DNA of 64,000 nt, from contig NZ_AP023272.1 of assembly GCF_013426735.1 (NCBI RefSeq), forward strand, positions 637,501 to 701,500, written 5' to 3'. Positions 32,409 to 42,140 of this stretch are shown piece by piece. Below the pieces are notes generated by a model. The model was not told the DNA's origin and did not search any database. It was given only the letters and a program-made list of their open reading frames with translations. The translations under genes were made by a program, and so were the position numbers. The number at the start of each line of letters is the position of its first letter. The first letter of the stretch is position 1. Source of the DNA: Agrobacterium vitis. GTDB lineage: Bacteria > Pseudomonadota > Alphaproteobacteria > Rhizobiales > Rhizobiaceae.

Positions 32409-34088
32409 CTAAGCCGCATATTTGTCATGGCTCATCCTAGCGGAAGAATGTTTCTCAAATCTAAATTGTTCGAGCAGGTTGCGCAGGTTTTCGGTTTGTT
32501 GGGCAAGGCCATGGCTCGCCGCCGAGCTTTCTTCCACCATGGCGGCATTCTGCTGGGTATTCTGGTCCATGGTGTTGACGGCCTTGTTGATTTCCGCAAG
32601 GCCTGTTGCCTGTTCCCGAGACGCTTCGACAATGGCGCCGATATTACGGTTGACCTCCTGTACTTCCACCAGGATCGTCGTCAGCGCCTTGCCGGTTTCA
32701 CCCACTAGCGACACGCCGGTTTCGACCTGGCTGGTCGAGGTGGTGATCAGAAGTTTGATTTCCTTGGCGGCCTTGGCAGAGCGTTGCGCCAGTTCGCGTA
32801 CTTCCTGGGCAACGACGGCAAAACCCTTGCCGGCCTCGCCCGCGCGGGCGGCTTCAACTCCGGCATTCAGCGCCAGAAGGTTGGTCTGGAAGGCGATATC
32901 ATCAATCACGCCGATGATGTTTGAAATCTCATTGGAGGAGTGTTCAATCTGGCCCATGGCGTCAATGGCGTTGCGAACCACCTGGCTGGAGGCTTCGGCC
33001 TGGGCCTTGGTGCGAGCAACGAGATTGGCGGCTTCGGCGGCCCGTTTTGCGCTGTCGGTGACCGTCTGGGTTACTTCCTCAAGGGCTGCGGCGGTTTCCT
33101 CTACAGAGGCAGCCTGCTGCTCGGTGCGGCGGGAAAGATCGTCAGAAGCGGATTTGATCTGGTTGGTTCCAGCGGCGATTGCATTGGCGTTCATGGCCAC
33201 GGTTCGCATCGCGGTTGTCAGTTTTTCCATGGCATTGTTCAGGTCCATCCGGATTTGGTCGAGGCCTGACACAAAAGGCCGCTCCAGCGACACTGTCAGG
33301 TCGCCATCCGAAAGAGCCTGCAAAGCGTGTCCGATTTCCTGCACACACCGCACCCGGTCAGTGACATCGGTGGCGAATTTCACCACCTTGATCACCTTGC
33401 CGTCGGCATCGAAGATCGGGTTATAGGAGGCTTGAATCCATGCCACTTTACCGCCCTTGCCGATGCGCTTGAACTCTTCTGCGATGAACTCGCCATTGCT
33501 GAGTTTTTCCCAGAACAGTTTATAGTCTCGGCTCGCGGTATAGGAGGGTTCGCAGAACATCGAATGATGCTTGCCCTGGATTTCCGCCAAGCTATATCCC
33601 AGCACGCTCAGGAAGTTTTCGTTGGCAGAAAGAATCTCTCCGGTCTTGGTAAATTCAATGACTGCCTGAGCGCGTGAGATCGCGGCCATCTTGCCTCGGT
33701 CTTCAAGGGTCTGCAACTGCGCGGCGGTGACATCGGTTGCGATCTTTACCACCTTGTAGGGCTTGCCCCTGGTATTGCAGACAGGATTGTAGGAGCCGTT
33801 GATCCAGACCTCCTGACCTGCCTTATTGATCCGCTTGAAGGTGGCCGTTTCGGATTGTCCGCCTGACAGCTTTTGCCAGAAGGCCTTATATTGCGCAGAG
33901 GACACATAGGAAGGATCACAAAACAGCGCGTGCTTGCGCCCTTTGAGCTCTTCAGGCCGATATCCCATCAACCGACAGAACACATCGTTGGCGGTGATAA
34001 TCGTGCCTTCGAGATCGAACTCAATGACGGCCTGAGATTTTGCAAGCGCCGACAGAATGTTTTCTGCATCTGAACCGAAACCCAGCAT
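32409..34088 (-). CDS. Soluble chemoreceptor with two PAS domains
   Basis: 559-residue methyl-accepting chemotaxis protein without membrane segments, so cytoplasmic. Two tandem PAS domains (about 10-125 and 130-250) share the pattern AVIEF..TGxIxxAN..F...GY...E..GK.H..F, each followed by a C-terminal VVKIATDVT / VVKFATDVT motif. They may hold haem or flavin and sense redox or an internal signal. A HAMP-like segment (HALQALSDGDLTVSLERPF) and the signalling hairpin ([20 protein letters not shown]) follow. GGAAGAACG precedes the ATG at 34088. A longer frame to 34187 is not supported. Its own cheW follows. No pentapeptide tether for CheR is seen at the C-terminus. Confidence 0.92.
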   Translation of the reverse strand: MLGFGSDAENILSALAKSQAVIEFDLEGTIITANDVFCRLMGYRPEELKGRKHALFCDPSYVSSAQYKAFWQKLSGGQSETATFKRINKAGQEVWINGSYNPVCNTRGKPYKVVKIATDVTAAQLQTLEDRGKMAAISRAQAVIEFTKTGEILSANENFLSVLGYSLAEIQGKHHSMFCEPSYTASRDYKLFWEKLSNGEFIAEEFKRIGKGGKVAWIQASYNPIFDADGKVIKVVKFATDVTDRVRCVQEIGHALQALSDGDLTVSLERPFVSGLDQIRMDLNNAMEKLTTAMRTVAMNANAIAAGTNQIKSASDDLSRRTEQQAASVEETAAALEEVTQTVTDSAKRAAEAANLVARTKAQAEASSQVVRNAIDAMGQIEHSSNEISNIIGVIDDIAFQTNLLALNAGVEAARAGEAGKGFAVVAQEVRELAQRSAKAAKEIKLLITTSTSQVETGVSLVGETGKALTTILVEVQEVNRNIGAIVEASREQATGLAEINKAVNTMDQNTQQNAAMVEESSAASHGLAQQTENLRNLLEQFRFEKHSSARMSHDKYAA

Positions 34089-34804
34089 CGTTCTTCCTCT
34101 GTGTCCTGTAGCACGCGTATCCTGTTGGGGCATTCCCTGATGACGCCGTGGTGCTTGTAGTCGTGGTGTTTGTATTTCTCGAACCATACCAAAGGCTTGA
34201 AGATGTGAATCGCATCCTCACCTTGGGAAATTGAACGTTGAAGACGAACGTCACTTTCAATGACTGTTCGTATAATTCTTCAGTGAGATCGATTTTTTAG
34301 ATCCAGGAGCCTATGCATAAAGCCAACTGTGTTGGCTCGTGCGACGTCAAGTGCGGAGCGCATTCTCACATCCTTTGTTGTGTGATCAACGACCTTGCCT
34401 TAAGCCCTATAGTCATACAGGTATTTTGTTAAGAAATAGCTATTCAAGCATCCTTTGAAATGTATCGATAGCTCCCGTCTTTCCAAGGACGTTAAGGACA
34501 CCGGAGGTCGGGGCTTATCAAGCTGAATTCTACCGACAATCCGCTGTACAATTCCTTAAATCCTCGCCGGATTTAAAGAGAAAAGGATTCGGAGCATGAA
34601 AAAATATTGAGTTGGGATTTATGCGGGTGATAAAGCGCTGGTGATGCACGGTTTTTTTTTCATAATTCCTTGATCTCAGCTTGATTTAAGAAATTACGCA
34701 GGAAATTTAAGGTGTTATGCATCATAGACTTATAAATTACGAGGCTGTAGAGCGAGTGGATCGCGCCTTGACACCTGTCGCAGACGTTGAGTGTCTAACA
34801 AACT
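34089..34804. other. Long AT-rich spacer upstream of the PAS chemoreceptor
   Basis: About 715 bases between the tamB stop and the chemoreceptor start, both on the minus strand. No gene is supported. It holds two clean hairpins: AGCCAAC-TGT-GTTGGCT at 34321-34337 and TTAAATCC-TCGCC-GGATTTAA at 34556-34576. A T-run of about nine bases lies near 34650. A small RNA or a complex promoter is possible, but neither is shown. Confidence 0.5.
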
Positions 34805-37800
34805 CTAGTATTCTTTCTCATAGAACACACCGCCGCCGCTCGATCCACTGGCGCCAGCTTCGCCTTTCAGCTTGAAGCCACGGCCGACATCCAGGTTGAT
34901 CACGGCCTTGCTGCCGGTGCTGCCCTGCTGGAATTCGAGATAGGTTTTGTCGTTCAGATATTTTCCGGCGCTGAACTGGGTATTGCCCTTGGAATCGGTG
35001 CTGATGTCGAGATCATCGACGCCAACGGCGCTGCGAAGACTGTTGAACAACGATGTCGAATTGCCACCGCCCAACTGACCGACGGCATCCGCCAATTGAG
35101 CAATTTGCAGCGGCGACAGTTTCGCCATTGACTGGCCGAAAATAAGCTGGGCCAGAACCTCGTCCTGCGGCAGGGCGGGGGCGGATGAAAAGCTGATATC
35201 CGGGTCGGTCGCCACGCCGGATACCTTGGCTGTCAGCGTCGTGCTGCCTGATGTGCTGGTAGCCTCGAAGTCAACGACTGGGATAAGGCCACCGCTAAAG
35301 GTAATTTTGCCTGAGCTGAAATCCAGCCGCTTGGTGAGAATGACCATCCGGCCCCGACGCATGGTGAAGCCACCCGAGACTTGCGGTGCTGCGATACTGC
35401 CCTTGATGGTCACGGTGCCGTTCAGTTCGGCGTCGATTCCGCGTCCGCGCACGAAGATTTGCGAGGGAGCCGCGATTTGCAGATCGAGCAGAATCGGGGA
35501 GCTACTGCCATCCCCCGTTTTCTCTGGATTGAGAATTGCCGTTTGGCGGCGCACGTCGGCCGGAGCGTTCTTGTGCTTGATGTCGAGCTGGGCAATCGAT
35601 CCCGGCAGCCGGGACGGAATGGTGATCGAGGTCTTGTCCAGTGTCAGCTTGCCGGACAGGGTCGGTCCATCCATCAAGGGGCCTTTCAACCCCATGCTGC
35701 CGTTGACGGTCGCGGTAACCAAGGTACCATCGATGTAGATGGCGTTCTCGAGCTTGATTGTCAGGTCGCTGGGTAATCCCTGACCTTTCAGGTCGATCGT
35801 GCCGGTCGCCGACACCCTGCCTCCGGCGGAAATCCTGCCGGTTGCGGAGTTTAACCGGGCCTGATCGCCGGTCAAGGCAATGTCCACGGCCAATTGCTCA
35901 AGAGCGATATTGTGTTTCACATCAATCAGCCGGGCCTTGGCCGTGCTGATGGTGCCGGATAAAGCCGGGGAGGACAGGGTGCCGCCAATGCGAATATCGC
36001 CATTGGCATTGCCTTCCGCCGTCAATCCTTGCTTGGTCAACAGGCCCTGCAAGGCGCTGAGCGGCAGATTGGCCTTGAATGCCATATTGATGGGCTTGTC
36101 GCCTGCTAGCGTCAGCGAGCCGCCGCCCGTAACATTCAGGCCGCCGCCACCGGTCACGCGGCTGTCCACAGACAGGCGGTTTTCGGCAAAGGTGCCGGAC
36201 GCTGTAATCGCCAGAGGTGGCAGGCCAGCGGACTGCATCTGCGCGACGCTGGCATCGTCGAGGCGCAGGTCATAAGCGATCTTCGGCGCGGATGTGCTGC
36301 CGGTGGCGGTGATCTTGCCGGATAGTGTGCCGGTCGCGCCCAGATTGGCCGAAAATGTATTGGCAAGCGAGGCGGGGAGCGCGTTGATCTGCGCTGTCAT
36401 ATCCAGAGCCGCGCCTGCCTTGCCAGCGACCGTGATTGTGCCGCTGCCGGCCTTGATGGTCAGCGTGTCGATTGTCGCCGTGCCATTTTCCACGGTGATA
36501 TCAGTGGGCCGGGCGAGCGTTACGGCGATGCCGCGTGGGCTGACGGCAAAATCCTGAAGGGCAATGCCGATGCTATTGCCATCCTGCTGCACCAGTGCTT
36601 TCCCGGTCAAAGGTGCATTGCCATATCGTCCTGAAAGGTCGATATCGGTGCGGGTTCCTCTCCGGTCGAATTGAAGCGCCAACTGTTCCACAAGGGCAGA
36701 GCCGGCGGAGATCCGGTCCGCCTTGACCATGCCCTGCAAGGCCAGCGATTGGAGGTCGTTGGTGGTGACATCGACCGACGGCTGCGCGATTGTTGTCGTA
36801 CCCTGGCGAATGGCGGTGCCCTCGGCCTTGATCCGGGCAGCAATCTTGCCATTGGCCTCGTCCAGTCTGATGGAGCCTTTCAGATCGCCCGATGCTGTCT
36901 GTCCGCCAAGGGCTGCCAGCAGGCCGAGATCGGGAAAGTCAAAATCGACAGAACCGCTGGGAAGCAGCGCACGGGAAAAGGTCAAGGCGCCGTTCAAGCG
37001 GTTGTCACCCACCGTCAAGCTCAGATCCGGCAGGCCGATGACGCCGTCTTTGGAGGTGAGGTTGAGATTGGAGCGCACTGGCTTGCCATCCAGCGCGCCT
37101 TGCGCGGTCAGTGTCGCGGAGGGGGCGCCGCGTGTCAGGTCGGCTTTCGCCACCATGGAAAAGCCAGTGAGGGCGCGGCCAGCAAGCTTTGCGGCCTCGA
37201 TGGTGAACGTGCCATTGGTCTGCAAGGCATTGAGGGGACCATTGGCCTCAAGCTCGAACGCGGCCTTGCCCGATGCATTGGCCTGCAAGATGCTGAGATC
37301 GGTGATCATCCCCGAGAGGGTGGTGGCGAGTTGCTGCCTTGCAAAAGACAGTTTGCCCGAAGCGTTCAGCAGCCGTGTTTCCAGCGCAAACCCGGGAATG
37401 ACAATTCCATCGGTTGCGGAATAGCGTGCCTCGCCGGAAAGCTTCACCATATTGGTTTGCTCGGTGCCACCAGGCGTTCCCAGCAGCTTGTCCGTCACGG
37501 CTTGTGGAAGCGCTTCAGGCCGCGCAAAAAGTGTATATTGTGCCTCCACGGCCTTGCTGGCGATGGTATAGGCAGCCGTCACGCTGCCGCCAAGCGCCGG
37601 GCTTTCGATGGTGAGCGGTTGGGCGGCAATCTGCTGAGGGCTGACCGTAATCGGTGCCTTGAGGGTAAGGGGTGCTTTTACGGCGCGCGCCAACGTCGGG
37701 TCCGTCAGTTGCGCCTGCTGCACGGTCAGCATGGTATCGATGCTGCCGGAACGGGTGGCCAGGTTGAAAGCGGGCGCGCTTGCTTTAAGGGCGATATCGC

Positions 37801-39019
37801 CAAACGTGCCCTGCGGCAGTGTCAGGCTCTCCAGCGCCGCGGTAGTTTCAAGTTTTGCCGCTTCGGCTGCCCCGGTCAGGCTGAATGTCATGCCGGAGAC
37901 TTGGGCGGCGAGGGTGCCATCGTCCAGCGGCCAGCGGATCGCGGCAGGGCCATTCTTGCCGGTCAGTGTAGCGTGAAGGGAATTTTCGCCTTTCGGCGTA
38001 TAGGTGCCGCTGGCGGCAAGCGACAGGCTGCCGGTCTCGACGCTACCTTTTTCCACGCTCAAGGCACCGTCATCGGAAAGACGGGCGGCAATGTCGATCA
38101 TGGTCTTGCCGGCAAAAAGGTCGCGGAGATTGGCGGGCATCAGGCTGTCGAAGGAACCGTCGCCATTGATGGTCACATGGCGACCGTCTGCGGCCAGTCT
38201 ATGGGTTGCGGTGATGTCCAAACGCGGTGTGCCGTCGAGCGTTGCCGCCAGCGAGCCTTTCCAGTCGTTGATCGGACCGCCGCCCTTGACCGTGATCGCA
38301 AGCGCCGGATCATCTGGCAATTGCAGCAGGTTGGCGATGAGTCCGCCCTTTGGCTCCTGCAAGATAGCATCGACGTCCAGCCGGTTCTGCTGCGGCGCGT
38401 AGGCGAGTTGGGCCGACAGATTTGCCTGCGGCAGATCTGCACGGCTCACCGTCAGCTGCGAGGTGATGGCTTGCGGGTTTGCCTCACTGCCTCGTTCAGC
38501 CTCGACATTGCCGTTCAAAGTCAACCGGGCTGCGGTGCCGAGCAGCGGTTGTTCCAGCCGGATTTCCGGTACAGACACCCGCTCGACCCTGACATCCACC
38601 GGCAGGTTGAAACCGTTGCTGCTGGAGGTTTCTGTTGTGGTCTCCACGGTCGGCAAGGGCTTGCGGGCCAGGGTCACGGAGGCGGCCTTTATCTGCGAGG
38701 CCTCGAAACGGCGTGACATCAGTGCCAGCGGCGACCAGTCGATGGAGAGATCCTGAATTCGGCCATAAGGACCGTTCGCGTCGGAAACAGTAATTGTGTT
38801 TACCCGCAAATGTCCGTCCAGCAAGCCGCTGATCCCGTCCAGGGCGATGATCCGGTTTGGCTTCGACACCAGCGAGGCGACGAAATCGCCGATGAACCGG
38901 CTGCCGAATTGCGTTGTGCCGACCAGTGTCAGTGCCACGACCAGCATCGCGGCCAGCACCAGCAAACCATAGGCGAGAATGCGGCCAAGGCCTGAGAATA
39001 GGGTTTTGAGTGCGCTCAC
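34805..39019 (-). CDS. tamB: Translocation and assembly module inner-membrane protein TamB
   Basis: Very large (1404 residues) periplasm-spanning protein anchored by one N-terminal membrane helix (GRILAYGLLVLAAMLVVALT). The long repetitive beta-rich body is rich in G, T, L and S, and the C-terminal DUF490/TamB domain contains the KLSPLQIAQLADAVGQLGGG block. It ends in an aromatic-rich strand (FYEKEY), as expected for a partner of an outer-membrane barrel. It works with TamA in inserting some outer-membrane proteins and in lipid transport to the outer membrane. The start is uncertain. GTG at 39019 has GGAA upstream, is 43 bases after the tamA stop and yields a standard N-terminus. An ATG at 39088 would overlap tamA. 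Confidence 0.9.
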   Translation of the reverse strand: MSALKTLFSGLGRILAYGLLVLAAMLVVALTLVGTTQFGSRFIGDFVASLVSKPNRIIALDGISGLLDGHLRVNTITVSDANGPYGRIQDLSIDWSPLALMSRRFEASQIKAASVTLARKPLPTVETTTETSSSNGFNLPVDVRVERVSVPEIRLEQPLLGTAARLTLNGNVEAERGSEANPQAITSQLTVSRADLPQANLSAQLAYAPQQNRLDVDAILQEPKGGLIANLLQLPDDPALAITVKGGGPINDWKGSLAATLDGTPRLDITATHRLAADGRHVTINGDGSFDSLMPANLRDLFAGKTMIDIAARLSDDGALSVEKGSVETGSLSLAASGTYTPKGENSLHATLTGKNGPAAIRWPLDDGTLAAQVSGMTFSLTGAAEAAKLETTAALESLTLPQGTFGDIALKASAPAFNLATRSGSIDTMLTVQQAQLTDPTLARAVKAPLTLKAPITVSPQQIAAQPLTIESPALGGSVTAAYTIASKAVEAQYTLFARPEALPQAVTDKLLGTPGGTEQTNMVKLSGEARYSATDGIVIPGFALETRLLNASGKLSFARQQLATTLSGMITDLSILQANASGKAAFELEANGPLNALQTNGTFTIEAAKLAGRALTGFSMVAKADLTRGAPSATLTAQGALDGKPVRSNLNLTSKDGVIGLPDLSLTVGDNRLNGALTFSRALLPSGSVDFDFPDLGLLAALGGQTASGDLKGSIRLDEANGKIAARIKAEGTAIRQGTTTIAQPSVDVTTNDLQSLALQGMVKADRISAGSALVEQLALQFDRRGTRTDIDLSGRYGNAPLTGKALVQQDGNSIGIALQDFAVSPRGIAVTLARPTDITVENGTATIDTLTIKAGSGTITVAGKAGAALDMTAQINALPASLANTFSANLGATGTLSGKITATGSTSAPKIAYDLRLDDASVAQMQSAGLPPLAITASGTFAENRLSVDSRVTGGGGLNVTGGGSLTLAGDKPINMAFKANLPLSALQGLLTKQGLTAEGNANGDIRIGGTLSSPALSGTISTAKARLIDVKHNIALEQLAVDIALTGDQARLNSATGRISAGGRVSATGTIDLKGQGLPSDLTIKLENAIYIDGTLVTATVNGSMGLKGPLMDGPTLSGKLTLDKTSITIPSRLPGSIAQLDIKHKNAPADVRRQTAILNPEKTGDGSSSPILLDLQIAAPSQIFVRGRGIDAELNGTVTIKGSIAAPQVSGGFTMRRGRMVILTKRLDFSSGKITFSGGLIPVVDFEATSTSGSTTLTAKVSGVATDPDISFSSAPALPQDEVLAQLIFGQSMAKLSPLQIAQLADAVGQLGGGNSTSLFNSLRSAVGVDDLDISTDSKGNTQFSAGKYLNDKTYLEFQQGSTGSKAVINLDVGRGFKLKGEAGASGSSGGGVFYEKEY

Positions 39020-39062
39020 TGTCTGTTCCGACCTTCTTCTGTCCCGAACGGCTGCTTCTGCG

Positions 39063-41000
39063 TCAGAAACTTTGTCCAATACCGACATATATGCCGTATT
39101 TGTCGCCGTCGGGATAGGGATTGAGCGGTACGGCCACATCCAGACGGATCGGGCCGAACGGCGTCGCATAGCGCAGGCCGATTCCCGCGCCTGCCTTGAT
39201 ATCGGAGAAATCAGGCACATGCCCGCTGGACACGGTGCCCACATCAAAGAATGGCACCAAGCCGATCGTGTCGGTAATGCCGATCCGTGTTTCCAGCGAG
39301 GCGGTCATGTAGGAAAGCCCGCCGGTGGCGTCATCCGCGCTGTTTCTGGGCGAAATGCTTTGATAGCCATAGCCGCGCACTGAGCCACCGCCGCCAGCGA
39401 AGAACCGTCGCGTCGCCGGAATATCGGCAAGGCCGCCGGTGCCAAACAAGGTCCCTACCGCCAATTTGCCCGCCAGCACCACCCGGTCTTCCATGCCAAG
39501 TCCGTAATAGCCGGAAATCGACCCTTCGAAATTGGAGAACACAGTGCTACCGAGGAATTCATAGCTTGGCGCAGCGCTGAGCGTGGCGCGGTAGCCGGTG
39601 GTCGGGTTCATCTTGTTGTCGCGGGTATCGCGCACATAATCGAGAGGCACGGAAAAGGTCAGGTAATCGTTTCGGCCAAAGGCATCATCGATCCGGGCAT
39701 ATTCCAGCGCGGTGGCCGCCGAGACCGTGTCATAGTCAGTCAACTCATAGGAATAGCCGAGTTTGCCGGTGATGGTGTCAGCATCATAGGAATCGGTGCT
39801 GAGTGTTGCGGCCTTGATCGAGGCTTCCAGTGTGCCTGACGGCAGCAGAAAACCTGGCTTGGTAAAGGTGATCCCAGCGGAATAATCGAAATCCGTTGCA
39901 TCGGTTTTCTCGCCGATGCCGCTGACCGTGCCTTCGATCCGCAGAGATTCTGCCTGGCCAAACAGGTTGCGGTGGCCCCAATAGCCCTGCAATCCCGCAC
40001 CGTCTATGGTGTCATAGGTTGCCCCGGCCCCGAAATAGCGGAATTTGCCTTCCGAAACGGTGATATTGAGCGGAATGGCGCCCTGTGGGTTGAGTTTATC
40101 GGCTTGGGTGACGGTCACGCTGGAGAAGACGTTAAGCTTGCGCAAGCGGTCGGATGCCTTGCGCAGATCTTCCGGCGAATAGGGCTGACCGGCATTGAGC
40201 CTCGAGTATTTCTGCACGAAACCAGGATCGATGGCCTTGGTGCCGGAGACTGCAACCGGACCCAGGGGCGCGACTGGCCCGGCGGACACACCAATGGTCA
40301 CATCCACCCGGTTACTTTGATGGTCCGCGACCACCTGCCGGTCGGAAATGCGGGCGAGAGGGCGGCTTTGCGCCTTCAGATCATCGGCCATCTTGTTAGC
40401 GGCCTTGATAATCGCCAGGGAACCGGCGGGCTTGCCCGCCACAAGATCATAGGCCGTTGGGTCAAGTTTTGCGGCATCGCCGGTCAGCGTCACCTTGCCG
40501 AGGGTAAACAGCGGGCCGGGTTCGACCTCTATTTTAACCGGCACGGGTTTCGTGTGGGGGAATTCGGGATTGGGGGGCAGGCTATCCAGGGGCGTGCCAT
40601 TGACCGTCATGGTAATGACGCCGCCATAATAGGAGTGTTCGTAAAGTGTCGCCAGGAGCCGCTCCCTGTCCTCGCGGGCCTTGATGACCACGCCAAGATC
40701 GCCGGAGACCGGCTTGTCCTTCTCCTGTATCAGCTGTGAGCTTTTTTCCAGCGCGTCTTTCAGGTCGCCGGACGCATCTTTCTCATCGCGATTGCCGGAC
40801 GCTTCTTTCGACTGGAAATCGACAGAATAACGAACGGGATCGACGACATCCGTTTTGCCTTCATCGCGGCCCCACAGTGTTATCCCGAAAATCTTGAAGG
40901 CATAGGCATCAACTGGAAACGACAAAGCCGCACCCACGACGACACATGCCAGAGCGGTGCCTGACTTCCGAAACGCTCTACTGACATTCGGCAATGTCAC
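39063..41000 (-). CDS. tamA: Translocation and assembly module outer-membrane protein TamA
   Basis: 645-residue Omp85-family protein with a signal peptide (about 1-33, ALACVVVGAALSFPVDAYA). POTRA-type repeats occupy about 85-320 (GPLFTLGKVTLTGDA, RLNAGQPYSPEDLRKASDRL). The C-terminal barrel (about 330-645) has the RRFFAGGGGSVRGYGYQSI signature and ends in phenylalanine (YVGIGQSF), as barrel proteins do. With the adjacent tamB it forms the TAM system. The barrel motif and pairing with tamB separate it from BamA. An extra segment between the signal peptide and first POTRA (about 40-85) is charged and probably disordered. Confidence 0.92.
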   Translation of the reverse strand: MTLPNVSRAFRKSGTALACVVVGAALSFPVDAYAFKIFGITLWGRDEGKTDVVDPVRYSVDFQSKEASGNRDEKDASGDLKDALEKSSQLIQEKDKPVSGDLGVVIKAREDRERLLATLYEHSYYGGVITMTVNGTPLDSLPPNPEFPHTKPVPVKIEVEPGPLFTLGKVTLTGDAAKLDPTAYDLVAGKPAGSLAIIKAANKMADDLKAQSRPLARISDRQVVADHQSNRVDVTIGVSAGPVAPLGPVAVSGTKAIDPGFVQKYSRLNAGQPYSPEDLRKASDRLRKLNVFSSVTVTQADKLNPQGAIPLNITVSEGKFRYFGAGATYDTIDGAGLQGYWGHRNLFGQAESLRIEGTVSGIGEKTDATDFDYSAGITFTKPGFLLPSGTLEASIKAATLSTDSYDADTITGKLGYSYELTDYDTVSAATALEYARIDDAFGRNDYLTFSVPLDYVRDTRDNKMNPTTGYRATLSAAPSYEFLGSTVFSNFEGSISGYYGLGMEDRVVLAGKLAVGTLFGTGGLADIPATRRFFAGGGGSVRGYGYQSISPRNSADDATGGLSYMTASLETRIGITDTIGLVPFFDVGTVSSGHVPDFSDIKAGAGIGLRYATPFGPIRLDVAVPLNPYPDGDKYGIYVGIGQSF

Positions 41001-41188
41001 CCTACTCGGTATAAACAGTGTCTGAAGTCCTCAATCTGGCCAGAGCAAAACCATCCACACCCCTTGCTCCGAAATCGCTATTCCCATTTGCGATTATAGC
41101 CGAAACAGTTCCTCGGTGAACTCTTCCGGTAATGTATGGCCACCGCCGGATCGGGCCGAGAACGGCTGGATCCGGCGGTGGCTGGATA

Positions 41189-41452
41189 TCAGTAGCCGCG
41201 TGGGCAGTTGTCAACGTAGCGACGACCGTAGCGGTCACGATAGTAGCACTGGCCCGGCTGTTCGTTGACGCGTCCGATGATGGCGCCTGCTACGCCGCCC
41301 ACGGCAGCACCAACCGCCGCACCGCGGACATTGCCAGTGGCGACGCCGCCGATGATGGCACCCGATGCGGCGCCAATGCCGGCGCCCTTTTCGGTTTCCG
41401 TGCAACCGGCGACGGCCAAGCCTGCCAGAATGAGTATAATTGCCTTTTTCAT
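41189..41452 (-). CDS. Glycine-zipper outer-membrane lipoprotein
   Basis: 87-residue precursor with a lipoprotein signal peptide ending in the lipobox LAVAGC. The mature part is dominated by glycine-zipper repeats (GAGIGAASGAIIGGVATG, GAAVGAAVGGVAGAIIG) of the rickettsial 17-kDa surface antigen type. It ends in a tyrosine/arginine-rich tail with two cysteines (CYYRDRYGRRYVDNCPRGY). The ATG at 41452 is chosen because GGAG is six bases upstream. The ATG at 41458 abuts it. Such proteins are exported surface or stress-related lipoproteins of unclear role. It is encoded alone, upstream of tamA on the same strand. Confidence 0.85.
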   Translation of the reverse strand: MKKAIILILAGLAVAGCTETEKGAGIGAASGAIIGGVATGNVRGAAVGAAVGGVAGAIIGRVNEQPGQCYYRDRYGRRYVDNCPRGY

Positions 41453-42140
41453 GTCCATCTCCGTATTGGATTTATCCGGATACCCAGGTCTCGCCGATCG
41501 TACTTCATCCTGGCCAGATTTGGGTCTGCCGGCGCGTCCGCCCCTGCGCTGATATTTTGTTATGCAGCATTATTTGTCGTCTTTTGACGCATTTCCTGCC
41601 GATTGTTGTCCATTGCTGGAATCCCAACATTGCAAAAACATATAGCGAGAGCGGCGAATGTCCACCGCAAACGCTCTGTTTTTTAAGGTGTCTCTCAAAG
41701 AGATTGTCAGCATGGACGATTTTTTTCGCGATACGCGACTTATGGCAATGAACACTGAAGATAGTCGCACATATTCTGGTTGTGAATGCCATTAATTTGC
41801 AATTTGGCGCATAGCCGAGGAGGATGGTTGGTAACCCCTATTAAAGTTATTTTGTTTTAGTTTATTCTATAATAAATGTCTGCTGTGTTCAGGTTCACTC
41901 TTGCTGTGCGCGCCGTCAAGCTTGACACAGATCAAGTCTGTTTGGATCCGTATCGGCTACTGAATGAGCGTGCGGCCTGCGGCGATGGGAGAGATCGATC
42001 GTCGGGCAGCGATGGTGGCGGTGGTTATCGGACCCCGCATCAGCGCCGGTGCCTTTTGTCGCAGTTTAGAATCACTTTAAGGGGTTGACCGCTGCCCCGA
42101 ACGATCTCAAAAGAGATCCAGGAAGATTGGAGCAGGCGCA
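41453..42140. other. Spacer upstream of hemA
   Basis: About 690 bases between the divergent lipoprotein gene and hemA, AT-rich from 41560 to 41880. Open frames here (for instance 41505-41792 minus) have poor codon use. The only clear signal is the FNR/FixK-like box at 41932-41945. Transcription of hemA must start after or near it. Confidence 0.5.
41932..41945 (+). promoter_or_regulatory. FNR/FixK/FnrN-type binding site upstream of hemA
   Basis: TTGAC-ACAG-ATCAA matches the consensus TTGAT-N4-ATCAA at nine of ten conserved bases and extends to CTTGA-N6-TCAAG. It lies about 196 bases before the hemA start on the same strand. FNR-family control of hemA is known in related alphaproteobacteria, so oxygen-dependent control of haem synthesis is likely. 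Confidence 0.65.

Noticed and set aside
36671..38716. Plus-strand frame of 681 codons inside tamB
   Set aside because: Antisense to the low-complexity tamB body, rich in Arg/Gly/Gln as expected from reading the opposite strand of a GC-rich repetitive gene.
41505..41792. Minus-strand 95-codon frame upstream of hemA
   Set aside because: Cys/Lys/His-rich product in an AT-rich region with no ribosome-binding site, unlike local codon use.
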